A stretch of DNA of 64,000 nucleotides from Clostridiaceae bacterium (GTDB taxonomy: Bacteria; Bacillota; Clostridia; Lachnospirales; Lachnospiraceae). The notes beneath the pieces were generated by a model. The model made no database searches and was not told where the DNA came from. It worked only from the letters and a program-made list of their open reading frames with translations. The translations under genes were made by a program, and so were the position numbers. Below are positions 1 to 8,262 of the stretch, piece after piece. Where the stretch lies: positions 20,494-84,493 of the forward strand of contig CAJTGE010000026.1 in assembly GCA_910575795.1 (NCBI GenBank). The letters are read 5' to 3'. Position 1 is the first letter of the stretch. Every line of letters starts with the position of its first letter.

Positions 1-1386
1 AAGATCGTATTTCCCGATATTGTACCCGGCGTGCTATCCGGCTTCCTGATGGCTTTTACCATGTCGCTCGACGACTTTATTGTGACCCATTTCACCAGGG
101 GCGCGGGGATCGACACCCTTTCCACCCTGATTTACAGCGAGGTGCGCCGCGGGATCCGGCCGTCCATGTATGCGCTGTCCACTCTCATTTTCCTGACCGT
201 GCTGGCGCTGCTCATCATTACGAATTTTGCGCCGGAGAAATCGCCCTCTTCCGGCTCAGACGCGGCGTCCGCATCGAAAAGCATCCTCGCCGGGCGCATC
301 AAAAAGGGGATTCTGGCCGCGGCCTCCCTGGCGATTGGGGCCGGCGTGGGCTTTTCCACCTGGAGCCGGTACTCTGCCGCCCGCTCCGACGAGCTGTTTG
401 TCTATAACTGGGGCGAATATATAGATGAATCCGTGATTGAGCAGTTTGAGGAGGAAACCGGAATCAAGGTCACCTATGATGTGTTTGAGACAAATGAAGA
501 AATGTACCCTGTCATTGAAGCCGGGGCCGTACAGTATGACGTCGTGTGTCCCTCGGACTATATGATCCAGAGAATGGCCGAGAACGGGCTTCTGGCAGAG
601 ATTGACTTTGGAAATATCCCGAATCTCGATCAGATCGGAGATCGCTATATGGAAATGTCCAGGGGCTTTGATCCGGATAACCTGTATTCCGTCCCCTATA
701 CCTGGGGCACGGTGGGAATTCTCTACAATACGAAGCTCATTGAAGAAAAGGGGCTTCCGGTTCCCTCCAGATGGGATGACTTGTGGAATCCCGCTTACGA
801 AGGCGAGATCCTCATGCAGGACAGCGTCCGCGACGCCTTCATGGTTTCCTTAAAGTCGCTCGGATATTCCATGAATACCTCTGATGAAGCCGAGCTTCAG
901 GAGGCAAAGAAAAAACTGATTGACCAGAAGCCGCTAGTACAGGCATATGTGATTGATCAGGCGCGCGACAAAATGATCGGCGGCGAGGCGGCCGTAGGCG
1001 TGATCTATTCCGGTGAAATGCTTTATATACAGGAAGAGACGGCTGCGCAGGGGCTTGATTACTCTCTGGAATATGTCATTCCTGAGGAAGGTACGAATCT
1101 GTGGGTCGATTCATGGGTGATTCCGGCTAATGCGAGGAATAAGGAAAATGCGGAAAAATGGATCAATTTTCTGTGCAGGCCGGATATTGCTCTGAAAAAC
1201 TTTGAGTATATCACGTATTCAACTCCCAATCAGGGGGCGTTTGAGCTTCTTGATGAGGAGCTGCAGAATAATAAGGCCATTTTCCCTGATATGGAAGATT
1301 TGGCTGGCAGCGAGGTCTACCTATATCTCGGCGACGAGGTGGATGGGGTGTATAATCAACTGTGGAAGGAAGTGAAATCGCAGTAG
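1..1386 (+). CDS. PotC-PotD fusion: polyamine ABC permease/binding protein (5' partial)
   Basis: The frame is open from base 1, so the start lies outside the window. The first ~75 codons are the end of a spermidine/putrescine-type ABC permease (SLDDFIVTHF, then the membrane helix LTVLALLIITN). A Ser/Ala-rich linker and a second hydrophobic stretch (AAASLAIGAGVGF) connect it to a complete PotD-like binding domain beginning at FVYNWGEYID (about base 400) and running to the TAG at 1386. Permease-binding protein fusions of this kind are known in Clostridia and tether the receptor to the membrane face of its own transporter. PotA and PotB would be expected upstream. The binding domain is full length (~320 residues). 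An alternative GTG at 31 would cut into the permease helix and is not the real start. Confidence 0.9.
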   Translation, partial: KIVFPDIVPGVLSGFLMAFTMSLDDFIVTHFTRGAGIDTLSTLIYSEVRRGIRPSMYALSTLIFLTVLALLIITNFAPEKSPSSGSDAASASKSILAGRIKKGILAAASLAIGAGVGFSTWSRYSAARSDELFVYNWGEYIDESVIEQFEEETGIKVTYDVFETNEEMYPVIEAGAVQYDVVCPSDYMIQRMAENGLLAEIDFGNIPNLDQIGDRYMEMSRGFDPDNLYSVPYTWGTVGILYNTKLIEEKGLPVPSRWDDLWNPAYEGEILMQDSVRDAFMVSLKSLGYSMNTSDEAELQEAKKKLIDQKPLVQAYVIDQARDKMIGGEAAVGVIYSGEMLYIQEETAAQGLDYSLEYVIPEEGTNLWVDSWVIPANARNKENAEKWINFLCRPDIALKNFEYITYSTPNQGAFELLDEELQNNKAIFPDMEDLAGSEVYLYLGDEVDGVYNQLWKEVKSQ

Positions 1387-1433
1387 GGGAGGTTAGAGCT
1401 TTTTCCGCCATAGTTTTATGCCGTGAGAGGGCC

Positions 1434-1572
1434 GCCGGAGACGGCTTCTGTATCCATTAGAAACCCCGCTCCCGCTCGGAGAAAAGCGCAGCGGACGCTA
1501 AGCTCGAAAAGACCTCGCTAAGCGCCGGCGGTTTTCTACGGGTTTCTAATGGATACAGAAGCCGTCTCCGGC
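1434..1572. repeat. 139-bp palindromic element, copy A
   Basis: A perfect 33-bp inverted repeat (1434-1466 against 1540-1572) encloses a 73-base interior that itself folds imperfectly (AGAAAA against TTTTCT, then a GC-rich inner stem). A second element of exactly 139 bp lies at 4212-4350 in the opposite orientation. The interiors are nearly the same, but about half of the arm bases differ, and each copy remains self-complementary. It fills the gap between the PotCD stop and the Uma2 gene. It could act as a terminator or structured RNA, or be a non-coding mobile palindrome; no transposase or obvious target duplication is visible. The rest of 1387-1734 shows only the Uma2 ribosome site (AAAGGAGC). 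Confidence 0.85.
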
Positions 1573-1734
1573 TACGTTACTGGCGGGCCTTTGCAGATAA
1601 ATACCGCTCAAACTTTTCAAGCCCAAGGTCCCATTTTATGCGGGTTTCTGTGATAATGGTTTTATCGGTTATTTCTCTGCAGTTCCTAAGTACATTTTCC
1701 TGTTAAAATATCATGACCAGAAAGGAGCTTATGT

Positions 1735-2301
1735 ATGCCTCCAGCATTACAACTGCGGCCGGGAACCATCACTCTGGAACAATACGAGGCTCTGCCGGAG
1801 AACCGGAGGGCAGAAGTCTTTGATGATGTTATCTGTGATATGGCCAGCCCGTCGCAGATACATCAGATGCTGTCGATGGAATTGTCGAATATTCTTTACA
1901 ACTATATCAAACGCAAAAACGGAGGCTGCCAGGTATTCAGCGCTCCGTTTGACGTTAAGCTGTCCGACAAGCCTCTTACGATTGTCCAGCCCGATATTAT
2001 GATTATCTGTGATAAGGATAAACTGGATGGAAAGCGCTGCAACGGCGCCCCGGATTTTATTATTGAGATCGTTTCTCCCGGCAATCCGTCAGATGATTAT
2101 ATACGCAAGCTCTACTACTACAAAAATGCCGGCGTGCGTGAGTATTGGATCGTTGATTCCCGGAGAAAGATCGTTACTGTAAACGACTTTGAGGGGGATA
2201 TCGTGAGTGTCCAATATTCATTCGATTCGATTATCAAGGTAAATATCTTTGATGATTTGTATATCAGTTTTTCTGATATTGCCAATCTGCTGGATATTTA
2301 G
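1735..2301 (+). CDS. Uma2 family (DUF820) PD-(D/E)XK nuclease-like protein
   Basis: A 188-residue protein of the Uma2/DUF820 type, a restriction-endonuclease-fold family common in cyanobacteria and Firmicutes whose cellular role is unclear. The family core is visible: VQPDIMIICD (about residues 86-95) and PDFIIEIVSPGNPSDDY (about 106-122, with the catalytic-type D...E..S pattern), then KLYYYKNAGVREYWIVD, where the conserved tyrosine-rich helix leads into the last strand. The start is preceded by GAAAGGAGC at good spacing. Its last 38 bases overlap the convergent nagA 3' end. It stands alone on its strand, so context gives no function. Confidence 0.85.
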   Translation: MPPALQLRPGTITLEQYEALPENRRAEVFDDVICDMASPSQIHQMLSMELSNILYNYIKRKNGGCQVFSAPFDVKLSDKPLTIVQPDIMIICDKDKLDGKRCNGAPDFIIEIVSPGNPSDDYIRKLYYYKNAGVREYWIVDSRRKIVTVNDFEGDIVSVQYSFDSIIKVNIFDDLYISFSDIANLLDI

Positions 2302-3460
2302 CCGCCGTATATACAATCCGCCCCCGGCAATAGGTCTGTATGACCTCGTAATCATCGGCCAGTATGACGATATCCGCGTCGTACCCGGCGGCCAGCTTTC
2401 CCTTTCTCCGATCTTCGCCGAGAAGCCGGGCCGGATTGATTGTGCAGGCATTCAGCGCCGCGTCAAAGGGGATCATCGCCTCTTCCACCAGGAATTTCAG
2501 GCCGCGGTTCATGCGCAGCGTGCTTCCGGCCAGCGTGCCGCTGTCTTTTAAGCGGGCCGCGCCGTCCCGGTCTACTTCTATCTCATGCCCGCCCAGCCGG
2601 TATATGCCGCCGGGCGGGCAATTTTTTACTCTCAGGGAGTCGGTCACCATGATCGGGAAATCAGGGCCTTTTGCGGCAAAAAAGTGGTAAACCGCCGCCG
2701 GATGGGCGTGAAGTCCGTCGCAGATGATCTCTCCGAAAAGATTCCGAAGCCGCAGGGCCGCGCCTAAAAGGCCGGGTTCCCGGTGATGGAAGGGGGACAT
2801 TCCATTATATACATGGGTTGCGGACAAAGCCCCGTTTGCGGCGGCCAGAAGCGCCTGATCATACGAAGCGCCGGAATGGCCCATGCTGACCGCAACCCCG
2901 TTTTGCGCGCAGTATTTTGTCAGCTTCAATCCTTCGTCGTGCTCCGGGGCCAGCGTGATATAGCGGATCATGCCCCGGGCCGCCTGCTGGTAGCGCTCAA
3001 ACTCTTCCACATCCGCCGGTACGACCGCCTCCGGCGGCTGCGCGCCCCGCCGCTCCATATCGAGATACGGCCCTTCCAGGTGGATTCCCAGAATCTCGGC
3101 CCCCTCATATCCGGCTTCCGTCACGTCCGCGACATTCTTTACGGATGCGGTTAAAACAGGGGGCAGATCCGAAACCGTAGTCGGAAGGAATGACGCGACC
3201 CCTTCCTCCGGGAGCCTCCCGGCCCACTTCCTAAGGCCCTCCGGATCGGCGTCATTTGTGTCAAAGCCATATGCGCCGTGGGTGTGGATGTCCATAAAAC
3301 CGGGGAGAATCCGGTTGTCTTTGTAATCGATATCCGGATCGCGCAAGGCGTATGGGTATACGCCATCGATCCGCCCGTCTTTTATCTCAAGCTGGAGCGG
3401 GGAAAACTGCCCTGCCAGCCATACGCGCCTGCTTTGAATAAGTGTGCTTGTCTCAGACAT
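2264..3460 (-). CDS. nagA: N-acetylglucosamine-6-phosphate deacetylase
   Basis: Hydrolyses GlcNAc-6-phosphate to glucosamine-6-phosphate and acetate in amino sugar and cell-wall recycling. The amidohydrolase signature is complete in 398 residues: GFMDIHTHG (metal His near 59 and 61), GIHLEGPYL (metal Glu near 129), MGHSGAS (His near 195), ATHVYNGMSPFHHREPG (His near 216), CDGLHAHP and MVTDSL (catalytic Asp near 274), and the C-terminal NPARLLG with a beta-sandwich segment returning at DADIVI. The ATG follows AAAGGAGGTC. trmL lies upstream on the same strand with only a short gap. The 3' end overlaps the Uma2 gene on the opposite strand. No nagB is visible nearby. Confidence 0.95.
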   Translation of the reverse strand: MSETSTLIQSRRVWLAGQFSPLQLEIKDGRIDGVYPYALRDPDIDYKDNRILPGFMDIHTHGAYGFDTNDADPEGLRKWAGRLPEEGVASFLPTTVSDLPPVLTASVKNVADVTEAGYEGAEILGIHLEGPYLDMERRGAQPPEAVVPADVEEFERYQQAARGMIRYITLAPEHDEGLKLTKYCAQNGVAVSMGHSGASYDQALLAAANGALSATHVYNGMSPFHHREPGLLGAALRLRNLFGEIICDGLHAHPAAVYHFFAAKGPDFPIMVTDSLRVKNCPPGGIYRLGGHEIEVDRDGAARLKDSGTLAGSTLRMNRGLKFLVEEAMIPFDAALNACTINPARLLGEDRRKGKLAAGYDADIVILADDYEVIQTYCRGRIVYTAAKYPADWQYQKN

Positions 3461-3518
3461 TTTATGACCTCCTTTGGAGATTTCCGAAGCATCAAATGAA
3501 CAAAATGAAGATATATCG

Positions 3519-4010
3519 TCATGTCCACCCCATCCGGTGCAGCTCCCCTTCCATCGTCATACGCTCAAATCCATTCTGCCGCAAAGCCTCATACAGAATC
3601 ACCGCCACCGAATTTGAAAGATTCAGCGACCGCGTTTCCCCCCACATGGGAATCCGCATGCAATTCTCCCTGTTCTCTACCAGCATCTCCTCGGGAATCC
3701 CCCTGCTCTCCGGCCCGAACATAATATAGCAGTCCGGTTCATAAGAAATATCCGTATAAACCCGTTTCGCCTTCGTCGTAGCCATATAAATCTTCGCGCC
3801 CGGATTCCGTTCCAGAAAATCCTCATAATCACTGTAAACCGTCACGTCCAGACGCGGCCAGTAGTCCAGCCCCGCCCGCTTCACTTCCTTATCGCCCAGC
3901 CGGAACCCCAGCGGTTCGATCAAATGCAGCCGCGTATTCGTCGCCACGCACGTTCTCCCTATATTTCCGGTATTCATTGGCATCTCCGGCTCATATAACA
4001 CAATATTCAT
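3519..4010 (-). CDS. trmL: tRNA (cytidine(34)-2'-O)-methyltransferase, TrmL-type SPOUT enzyme
   Basis: A 163-residue SPOUT methyltransferase that 2'-O-methylates the wobble base of tRNA-Leu species. Family features: N-terminal MNIVLYEPEMPMNTGNIGR, the middle YMATTKAKRVYTD region, and the trefoil-knot SAM pocket IMFGPESRGIPEEML followed by MRIPMWGETRSLNLSNSVA near the end. The frame is open upstream to 4121, but that stretch is unrelated in character; the ATG at 4010 begins the conserved fold and is the likely start, although its ribosome site (GAGGGTGAG) is modest. Downstream on the same strand is nagA. Confidence 0.92.
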   Translation of the reverse strand: MNIVLYEPEMPMNTGNIGRTCVATNTRLHLIEPLGFRLGDKEVKRAGLDYWPRLDVTVYSDYEDFLERNPGAKIYMATTKAKRVYTDISYEPDCYIMFGPESRGIPEEMLVENRENCMRIPMWGETRSLNLSNSVAVILYEALRQNGFERMTMEGELHRMGWT

Positions 4011-4211
4011 CTCACTCACCCTCAACAAAGGAACCGCCGCGAAAAATCCCGCGCGCCCTGCCCACCTTATTCCACAGCATCCCCTACCCAGGCAGGGATA
4101 CGTTCCTTCCTCTGCGCCCAAAATCAGGAAAGTCCTTCACCCCGCGGCAAAGGACATCAATCCCCAGTACAGCATATTAATTTACAGTCCCTTACAGCCA
4201 GCAATCACGCA

Positions 4212-4350
4212 GCCATGGAGCGGCCATATATCCAGCAAAAACCCGTAGAAAACCGCCGGTACTTAGCGAGGTCTTTAAAGGGCTTAGTACCGCTGCGCTT
4301 TTCTCCGAGCGGAAGCGGGGTTTCTGCTGGATATATGGCCGCTCCATGGC
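4212..4350. repeat. 139-bp palindromic element, copy B (inverted relative to copy A)
   Basis: A 33-bp inverted repeat (4212-4244 against 4318-4350, one mismatch) encloses the same interior as the element at 1434-1572 but reverse-complemented. Total length is again 139 bp. Inside, a pair of segments reads GGTAC/GTACC here where copy A has near-paired GGCGC/GCGTCC, so changes on one side are matched on the other. It sits between trmL (5' side) and the 3' end of the aminotransferase gene, both on the minus strand. The remainder of 4011-4381 shows no other feature I can support. Confidence 0.85.
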
Positions 4351-4381
4351 GTCCCCCCAGCGTCATCCCCCAACCTGCAAA

Positions 4382-5548
4382 CTATTTCCCATCCAACTTA
4401 TCCACAAACCGCCTGATCCGCCCAATCGCCTTCTTCAGATCCTCCAGCGAATACGCATACGACACTCTCAGATACCCTTCCCCGCTGTCCCCAAACGCCG
4501 TTCCGGGAACAATGGCGATCTTCTCCTCCCTAAGCAGCCGGTTCGCAAATTCATCCGACGTCATTCCAAACCGTTTGATACACGGGAACATATAAAACGC
4601 CCCATAAGGCTCAAAGCAGTCCATTCCCAGCTCTCTGAACGCGCCCAAAAGGTATCTCCTGCGCTCGTCGTAGGCTTCCTTCATCCTGGCGATATCCTCG
4701 TCGCCGTTTCGCAGCGCCTCAATGGCCGCATACTGGCTCGTCGTGGGCGCGCACATGATCGCATACTGGTGAATCTTTAACATCTGCTTCAAGATGACCG
4801 CCGGCGCCGCCGTATATCCCAGCCTCCAGCCTGTCATGGCATAGGCTTTGGAAAATCCGTTGATCAGGACGGTCCTCTCCTTCATGCCCGGTATCGAAGC
4901 GATGGACACATGCTCTCCCTTGTATGTAAGCTCCGCATAAATCTCATCGCTTAAGACAAAGAGATCCTTTTCCTCAATCACCTCTGCGATCGCCTCCAGA
5001 TCCGCTTTTTCCATGACCGCTCCTGTCGGGTTATTGGGGAACGGGAGGATCAAAACCTTTGTCCTGGGCGTAATTTTCTCCAGAAGCTTTTCCTTTGTCA
5101 GGCGGAACTCGTCCTTTTCCTCCAGCTCAATGATCACCGGCGTTCCTCCGGCGAGAAGCGTGCAGGGAACATAAGACACATAGCTGGGCTGCGGGATCAG
5201 CACCTCGTCTCCGGGGTTCAGCATGGCGCGCAGGGCGATATCTATGGCCTCGCTTCCGCCCACGGTCACCATAATCTCTGTGTTATAATCATATTCCAGG
5301 GACATGCGCCTCTTTAAATACCTGCTGATCTCGATCTTCAGATCCTTTAAGCCCGCATTGGATGTGTAGAAGGTGCGCCCCTTTTCCAGGGAATAGATGC
5401 CTTCCTCGCGGATATGCCACGGCGTGTCAAAGTCCGGCTCGCCCACGCCGAGAGAGATGGCGCCCTTCATTTCGCTCACAACGTCAAAAAATTTGCGGAT
5501 TCCTGACGGCTGAATCTTTACTATTGTATCTGATAATGGGTTTCTCAC
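4382..5548 (-). CDS. PLP-dependent class I/II aminotransferase
   Basis: A 388-residue fold-type I aminotransferase of the aspartate/aromatic subgroup. Visible are the substrate loop GVGEPDFDTP (about 35-43), the PLP-phosphate loop VGGSEAID, the pyridine-contact NNPTGAV (about 172-178), VLSDEIYAEL (Asp near 201) and the Schiff-base lysine in GFSKAYAMTGWRLGY (Lys about 234). The start is a GTG whose first bases overlap the stop of the Lrp gene by 4 nt, so the two are translationally coupled. Pairing with a Lrp/AsnC regulator suggests amino-acid-responsive control. The exact amino donor and acceptor cannot be told from sequence. Confidence 0.9.
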   Translation of the reverse strand: MRNPLSDTIVKIQPSGIRKFFDVVSEMKGAISLGVGEPDFDTPWHIREEGIYSLEKGRTFYTSNAGLKDLKIEISRYLKRRMSLEYDYNTEIMVTVGGSEAIDIALRAMLNPGDEVLIPQPSYVSYVPCTLLAGGTPVIIELEEKDEFRLTKEKLLEKITPRTKVLILPFPNNPTGAVMEKADLEAIAEVIEEKDLFVLSDEIYAELTYKGEHVSIASIPGMKERTVLINGFSKAYAMTGWRLGYTAAPAVILKQMLKIHQYAIMCAPTTSQYAAIEALRNGDEDIARMKEAYDERRRYLLGAFRELGMDCFEPYGAFYMFPCIKRFGMTSDEFANRLLREEKIAIVPGTAFGDSGEGYLRVSYAYSLEDLKKAIGRIRRFVDKLDGK

Positions 5549-6027
5549 GGAACAATCAACATCCTTTCATCCTGGGGGCCCTCGCAAAGCACAGTGCCGT
5601 GGTCTTTATATTTCTTTAATACAAAATGCGTGGCTGTGCTGAGCACGGAGTCTATGGTGGACAGCTTTTCCGCCACGAACTGCGCGACTGCGCGCATGGT
5701 CTTTGCCTCCAGCATGACGGTAAAATCATAGCCGCCTGACATCAGGTAAACGGCCTTCACCTCGCTGTACTGATAGATGCGCTCTGCAATCTTGTCAAAA
5801 CCCATATCCCTCTGCGGCGTTACCTTTACCTCGATCAGGGCAATCACCTTTTCCTCATCCGTATTGTCCCAGTTGATCAGGGTGTGATAGCCGCAAATGA
5901 TATGCTCGCTCTCCATTCCAGCGATCTCCGCCGCCACGGCCGCCTCATTCTCCCCCAGTAAATCCGCCAGCTCCTTAACGCTGATTTTGCTGTTTTTTTC
6001 AATCACCGCTAAAATTCGTTCCCTCAT
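5545..6027 (-). CDS. Lrp/AsnC family transcriptional regulator
   Basis: A 160-residue feast/famine regulator. The N-terminal winged helix is MRERILAVIEKNSKISVKEL (residues 1-20) followed by LLGENEAAVAAEI. The C-terminal RAM (amino-acid-binding) domain starts near IALIEVKVTPQRDMGFDKIA and includes VKAVYLMSGGYDFTVMLEA. An AAGGAGG box precedes the ATG and overlaps the stop region of the upstream AIR-synthase-like gene. It overlaps the aminotransferase gene by 4 nt, so it probably controls or senses amino acids for that enzyme and its own operon. Confidence 0.93.
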   Translation of the reverse strand: MRERILAVIEKNSKISVKELADLLGENEAAVAAEIAGMESEHIICGYHTLINWDNTDEEKVIALIEVKVTPQRDMGFDKIAERIYQYSEVKAVYLMSGGYDFTVMLEAKTMRAVAQFVAEKLSTIDSVLSTATHFVLKKYKDHGTVLCEGPQDERMLIVP

Positions 6028-6039
6028 ACCCTGCCTCCT

Positions 6040-6612
6040 TCATATCTGCTGCTTATCGATCTTATACAATTCATCGGGCTTTGGCCGATCCAGAAAGCTA
6101 TGTGTCTCACCGTTTATGATCTGCCGGCCGACGCCGCCCGTTATCCATCCGGCCACACTCGCGCGTATCCCTTCCCGCTCCAGCTTCCTGGCCAGCGCTC
6201 CCCCGTTGTCCGCTGTGAACAGCAGGCAGCCGCCGGTGTGCAGGCGGTATGGATTCACATCAAATACCTCGCACACCTCGATGGTCTCCTGTAAAACCGT
6301 GAGCTTTTTCAGGTCAATCTCAAAGCCCAGGCCAAAATGGCTTAAATAATCCCACAGAGCCGCCATGATGCCGCCCTCTCCGGGGCTGCACCATGAGGCT
6401 GCGCCGAAGCATTCCGGGGAGCATGAAAGCCGCCTGGATCCATATATCTCCTGACACCGCCGGATAAACCGGGGCGTAAACCGCTCCTTAAGCCTCTCCT
6501 CTCCCACAGACGCCAGCCTGGACGTCCCCCAGAGGGCGATGCAGCCTGCCAGCACCAGATCCTGGCCCGCCTGCATCTGCCCAAAGGCGGGGATACATGC
6601 GTTTCTCACCAC
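6040..6612 (-). CDS. AIR synthase-related protein (PurM C-terminal-like domain only)
   Basis: About 190 residues resembling the C-terminal half of the PurM/HypE/ThiL superfamily: the VDVNPYRLHTGGCLLFTAD-type segment followed by LARKLEREGIRASVAGWITG matches the glycine-rich strand of AIRS_C domains. The N-terminal ATP-binding half normally present in these enzymes is absent. The frame continues upstream to 6654, but GGAGGT lies 6-9 nt before two consecutive GTG codons (6612, 6609), which I take as the start. It sits 13 nt after vanW and 12 nt before the Lrp gene. Function unknown; substrate binding without catalysis, or partnering with another half, are possibilities. Confidence 0.7.
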   Translation of the reverse strand: MVRNACIPAFGQMQAGQDLVLAGCIALWGTSRLASVGEERLKERFTPRFIRRCQEIYGSRRLSCSPECFGAASWCSPGEGGIMAALWDYLSHFGLGFEIDLKKLTVLQETIEVCEVFDVNPYRLHTGGCLLFTADNGGALARKLEREGIRASVAGWITGGVGRQIINGETHSFLDRPKPDELYKIDKQQI

Positions 6613-6625
6613 TGCAATACCTCCG

Positions 6626-8116
6626 CTACGCGGCCGGCACATCACCGGAAACACCGGCCGGGCCGGCTGGCCCGGCTGGGCCGGACGGCTGCGGCTGCGC
6701 TTCAGGCTGCGCCGGCTGCACGGGCTCTGCAGGCTGCGGCTGCTCCGCCGGGACGGCGGGCGCGGGCGGGGCTGCGGCCGGGAGATCCGGCCCCACGCGG
6801 TAAATCGCCTTGGAAGCCATATAGCTGTCTGTGTGAAGGATCTCCTTCTCCGTCTCCACGCCGTCTATATACACATATTTCCACAGACGGGATCTGAGTC
6901 CTCTGTGCGCGGACTGCACCCGCACCTTCGCTCCCGGAGCGAGGGACGGATCCACTCTTGTCGTGGGCGCGCCCGGATCCGTGACGCCCAGCGTCTCTGA
7001 TACAAATTTAATCTCGCGGTTGGCCGGCCTTGTTTCCTTTCCGAATATGGTAAACGTAAGCGTGCCTCCGTTTACGCCTCCTTCGATGTAGATCGGCGTC
7101 TCGTAGGGATTCTTAAATTTCAGATCCTTTACTGTGCCCGCAATCGCCGAATCCTGCGAAGGCTTTACATAGCCCACCACCATGGAATGATTCTGCCGCT
7201 GCGTGATCTCCATCTCGGAAAGCAGGGCCGCATTGTAAAGCGTGGTGCAGAGCTGGCACGCCCCGCCTCCCACGGTGTCAACCACCTGGCCGTTGGCGTA
7301 CGAGCCGGCGGAGGCATATCCGTTCTCAATCGTAAACGGCGTCAGAGTGACATAGGCGGAAAATTCCTCGCCCGGCATGAGAATACAGCCGTTGACCTTG
7401 GAAGCGCCGTTTCTTAAATTTTTGGAGCGCGAGGCGTTGCCTGTGCTGAAGTTCGTGCTGAAGGTTCCCAGCACATCCTGAATCTGGGCGAGCTGCTCGC
7501 CCGTCCTCGCGGGCTGCGTCTCCGTGACGACTGCCTCCAGGCGGATCGGTTCCGTAATCCCTCCCCTGACAGCCTCATTCAGACGCTCCTTCGTGGCCTC
7601 CACATCCACCTCGATTCCGGTCACGGAATCGGTGAGCTGAAACACCCCGTTTTCTCTGGTAAGCACCGCGTCCTGCGCCGGCCGCACAAAGCTCTGGCAC
7701 TGGTTTTCGACAAATTCCGCCACCTTCGCCGAATCTACGGCCGTCTCGATATCCAGCGCTACCGGCTCCTTTTCCAGGCTCTTCATATTTACATAGCGGT
7801 CCAGAAGATTCCCGCCCGCGTAGCGGTCAATCGCTTCCTGAACCTCTGCCTCATTGCTCCAGGCAAAGCCCAGCCCGCCCGCGGTGGTTTTGACCTCATT
7901 TCCGTCAACCGTAAGGCTTATCTCCTGGCCGGACATCTCCTCCACGTATGCCTGAATCTTCTCACCCGCTTCCTCTCCGGTCATCCCGGCCAGATCAAAC
8001 TCCCCTGCCGTCATTCCTGCGGGGATCGTGCCGGCCTGCGCGCTCGGCGCGATGAGCGCATATCCGCCGGTCAGCGCGCAGGCTGCTGCCGCGGCAATCA
8101 AAATCTTCTTTTTCAT
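6626..8116 (-). CDS. VanW family secreted protein
   Basis: A 496-residue exported protein. It has a signal peptide (MKKK, then an Ala-rich hydrophobic core ending at SAQA), a central peptidoglycan-binding-4-like region, and the VanW core at roughly residues 235-350: KVNGCILMPGEEFSAYVTLT, GQVVDTVGGGACQLCTTLYN and QRQNHSMVVGYVKPSQDSAI. The tail is Pro/Ala/Gln-rich and ends with three collagen-like GPA triplets. VanW is named from vancomycin-resistance clusters, but the widespread homologues like this one have no proven role; cell-wall association is likely. It leads the operon vanW - AIRS-like - lrp - aminotransferase. Confidence 0.9.
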   Translation of the reverse strand: MKKKILIAAAAACALTGGYALIAPSAQAGTIPAGMTAGEFDLAGMTGEEAGEKIQAYVEEMSGQEISLTVDGNEVKTTAGGLGFAWSNEAEVQEAIDRYAGGNLLDRYVNMKSLEKEPVALDIETAVDSAKVAEFVENQCQSFVRPAQDAVLTRENGVFQLTDSVTGIEVDVEATKERLNEAVRGGITEPIRLEAVVTETQPARTGEQLAQIQDVLGTFSTNFSTGNASRSKNLRNGASKVNGCILMPGEEFSAYVTLTPFTIENGYASAGSYANGQVVDTVGGGACQLCTTLYNAALLSEMEITQRQNHSMVVGYVKPSQDSAIAGTVKDLKFKNPYETPIYIEGGVNGGTLTFTIFGKETRPANREIKFVSETLGVTDPGAPTTRVDPSLAPGAKVRVQSAHRGLRSRLWKYVYIDGVETEKEILHTDSYMASKAIYRVGPDLPAAAPPAPAVPAEQPQPAEPVQPAQPEAQPQPSGPAGPAGPAGVSGDVPAA

Positions 8117-8144
8117 AAACCTGTCCCCTGTCCAAATGTCATAC

Positions 8145-8255
8145 TTACATTAATAAGCTGGGAAGCACCATTCCGCCCACCATGGCCAGAACAATCACAA
8201 TAATAATGACTGCTGAAATCGTTTTTCTCCTTTTTTCATTATTAAAATTGAACAT
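8145..8255 (-). CDS. 36-residue single-pass membrane protein
   Basis: A short ORF: MFNFNNEKRRKTISAV, a hydrophobic helix of Ile/Val/Leu (VIIIVIVLAMVGGMVL), and the end PSLLM. GAGAGGTGATAAGG lies just ahead of the ATG and overlaps the stop of the exonuclease gene, so it is probably co-translated with it. The basic N-terminus and single helix predict an inside-facing N-terminus. It lies between the exonuclease and vanW in a same-strand run. Function not recognised; the arrangement and ribosome site are the reasons for calling it. Confidence 0.6.
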   Translation of the reverse strand: MFNFNNEKRRKTISAVIIIVIVLAMVGGMVLPSLLM

Positions 8256-8262
8256 ATCCTTA

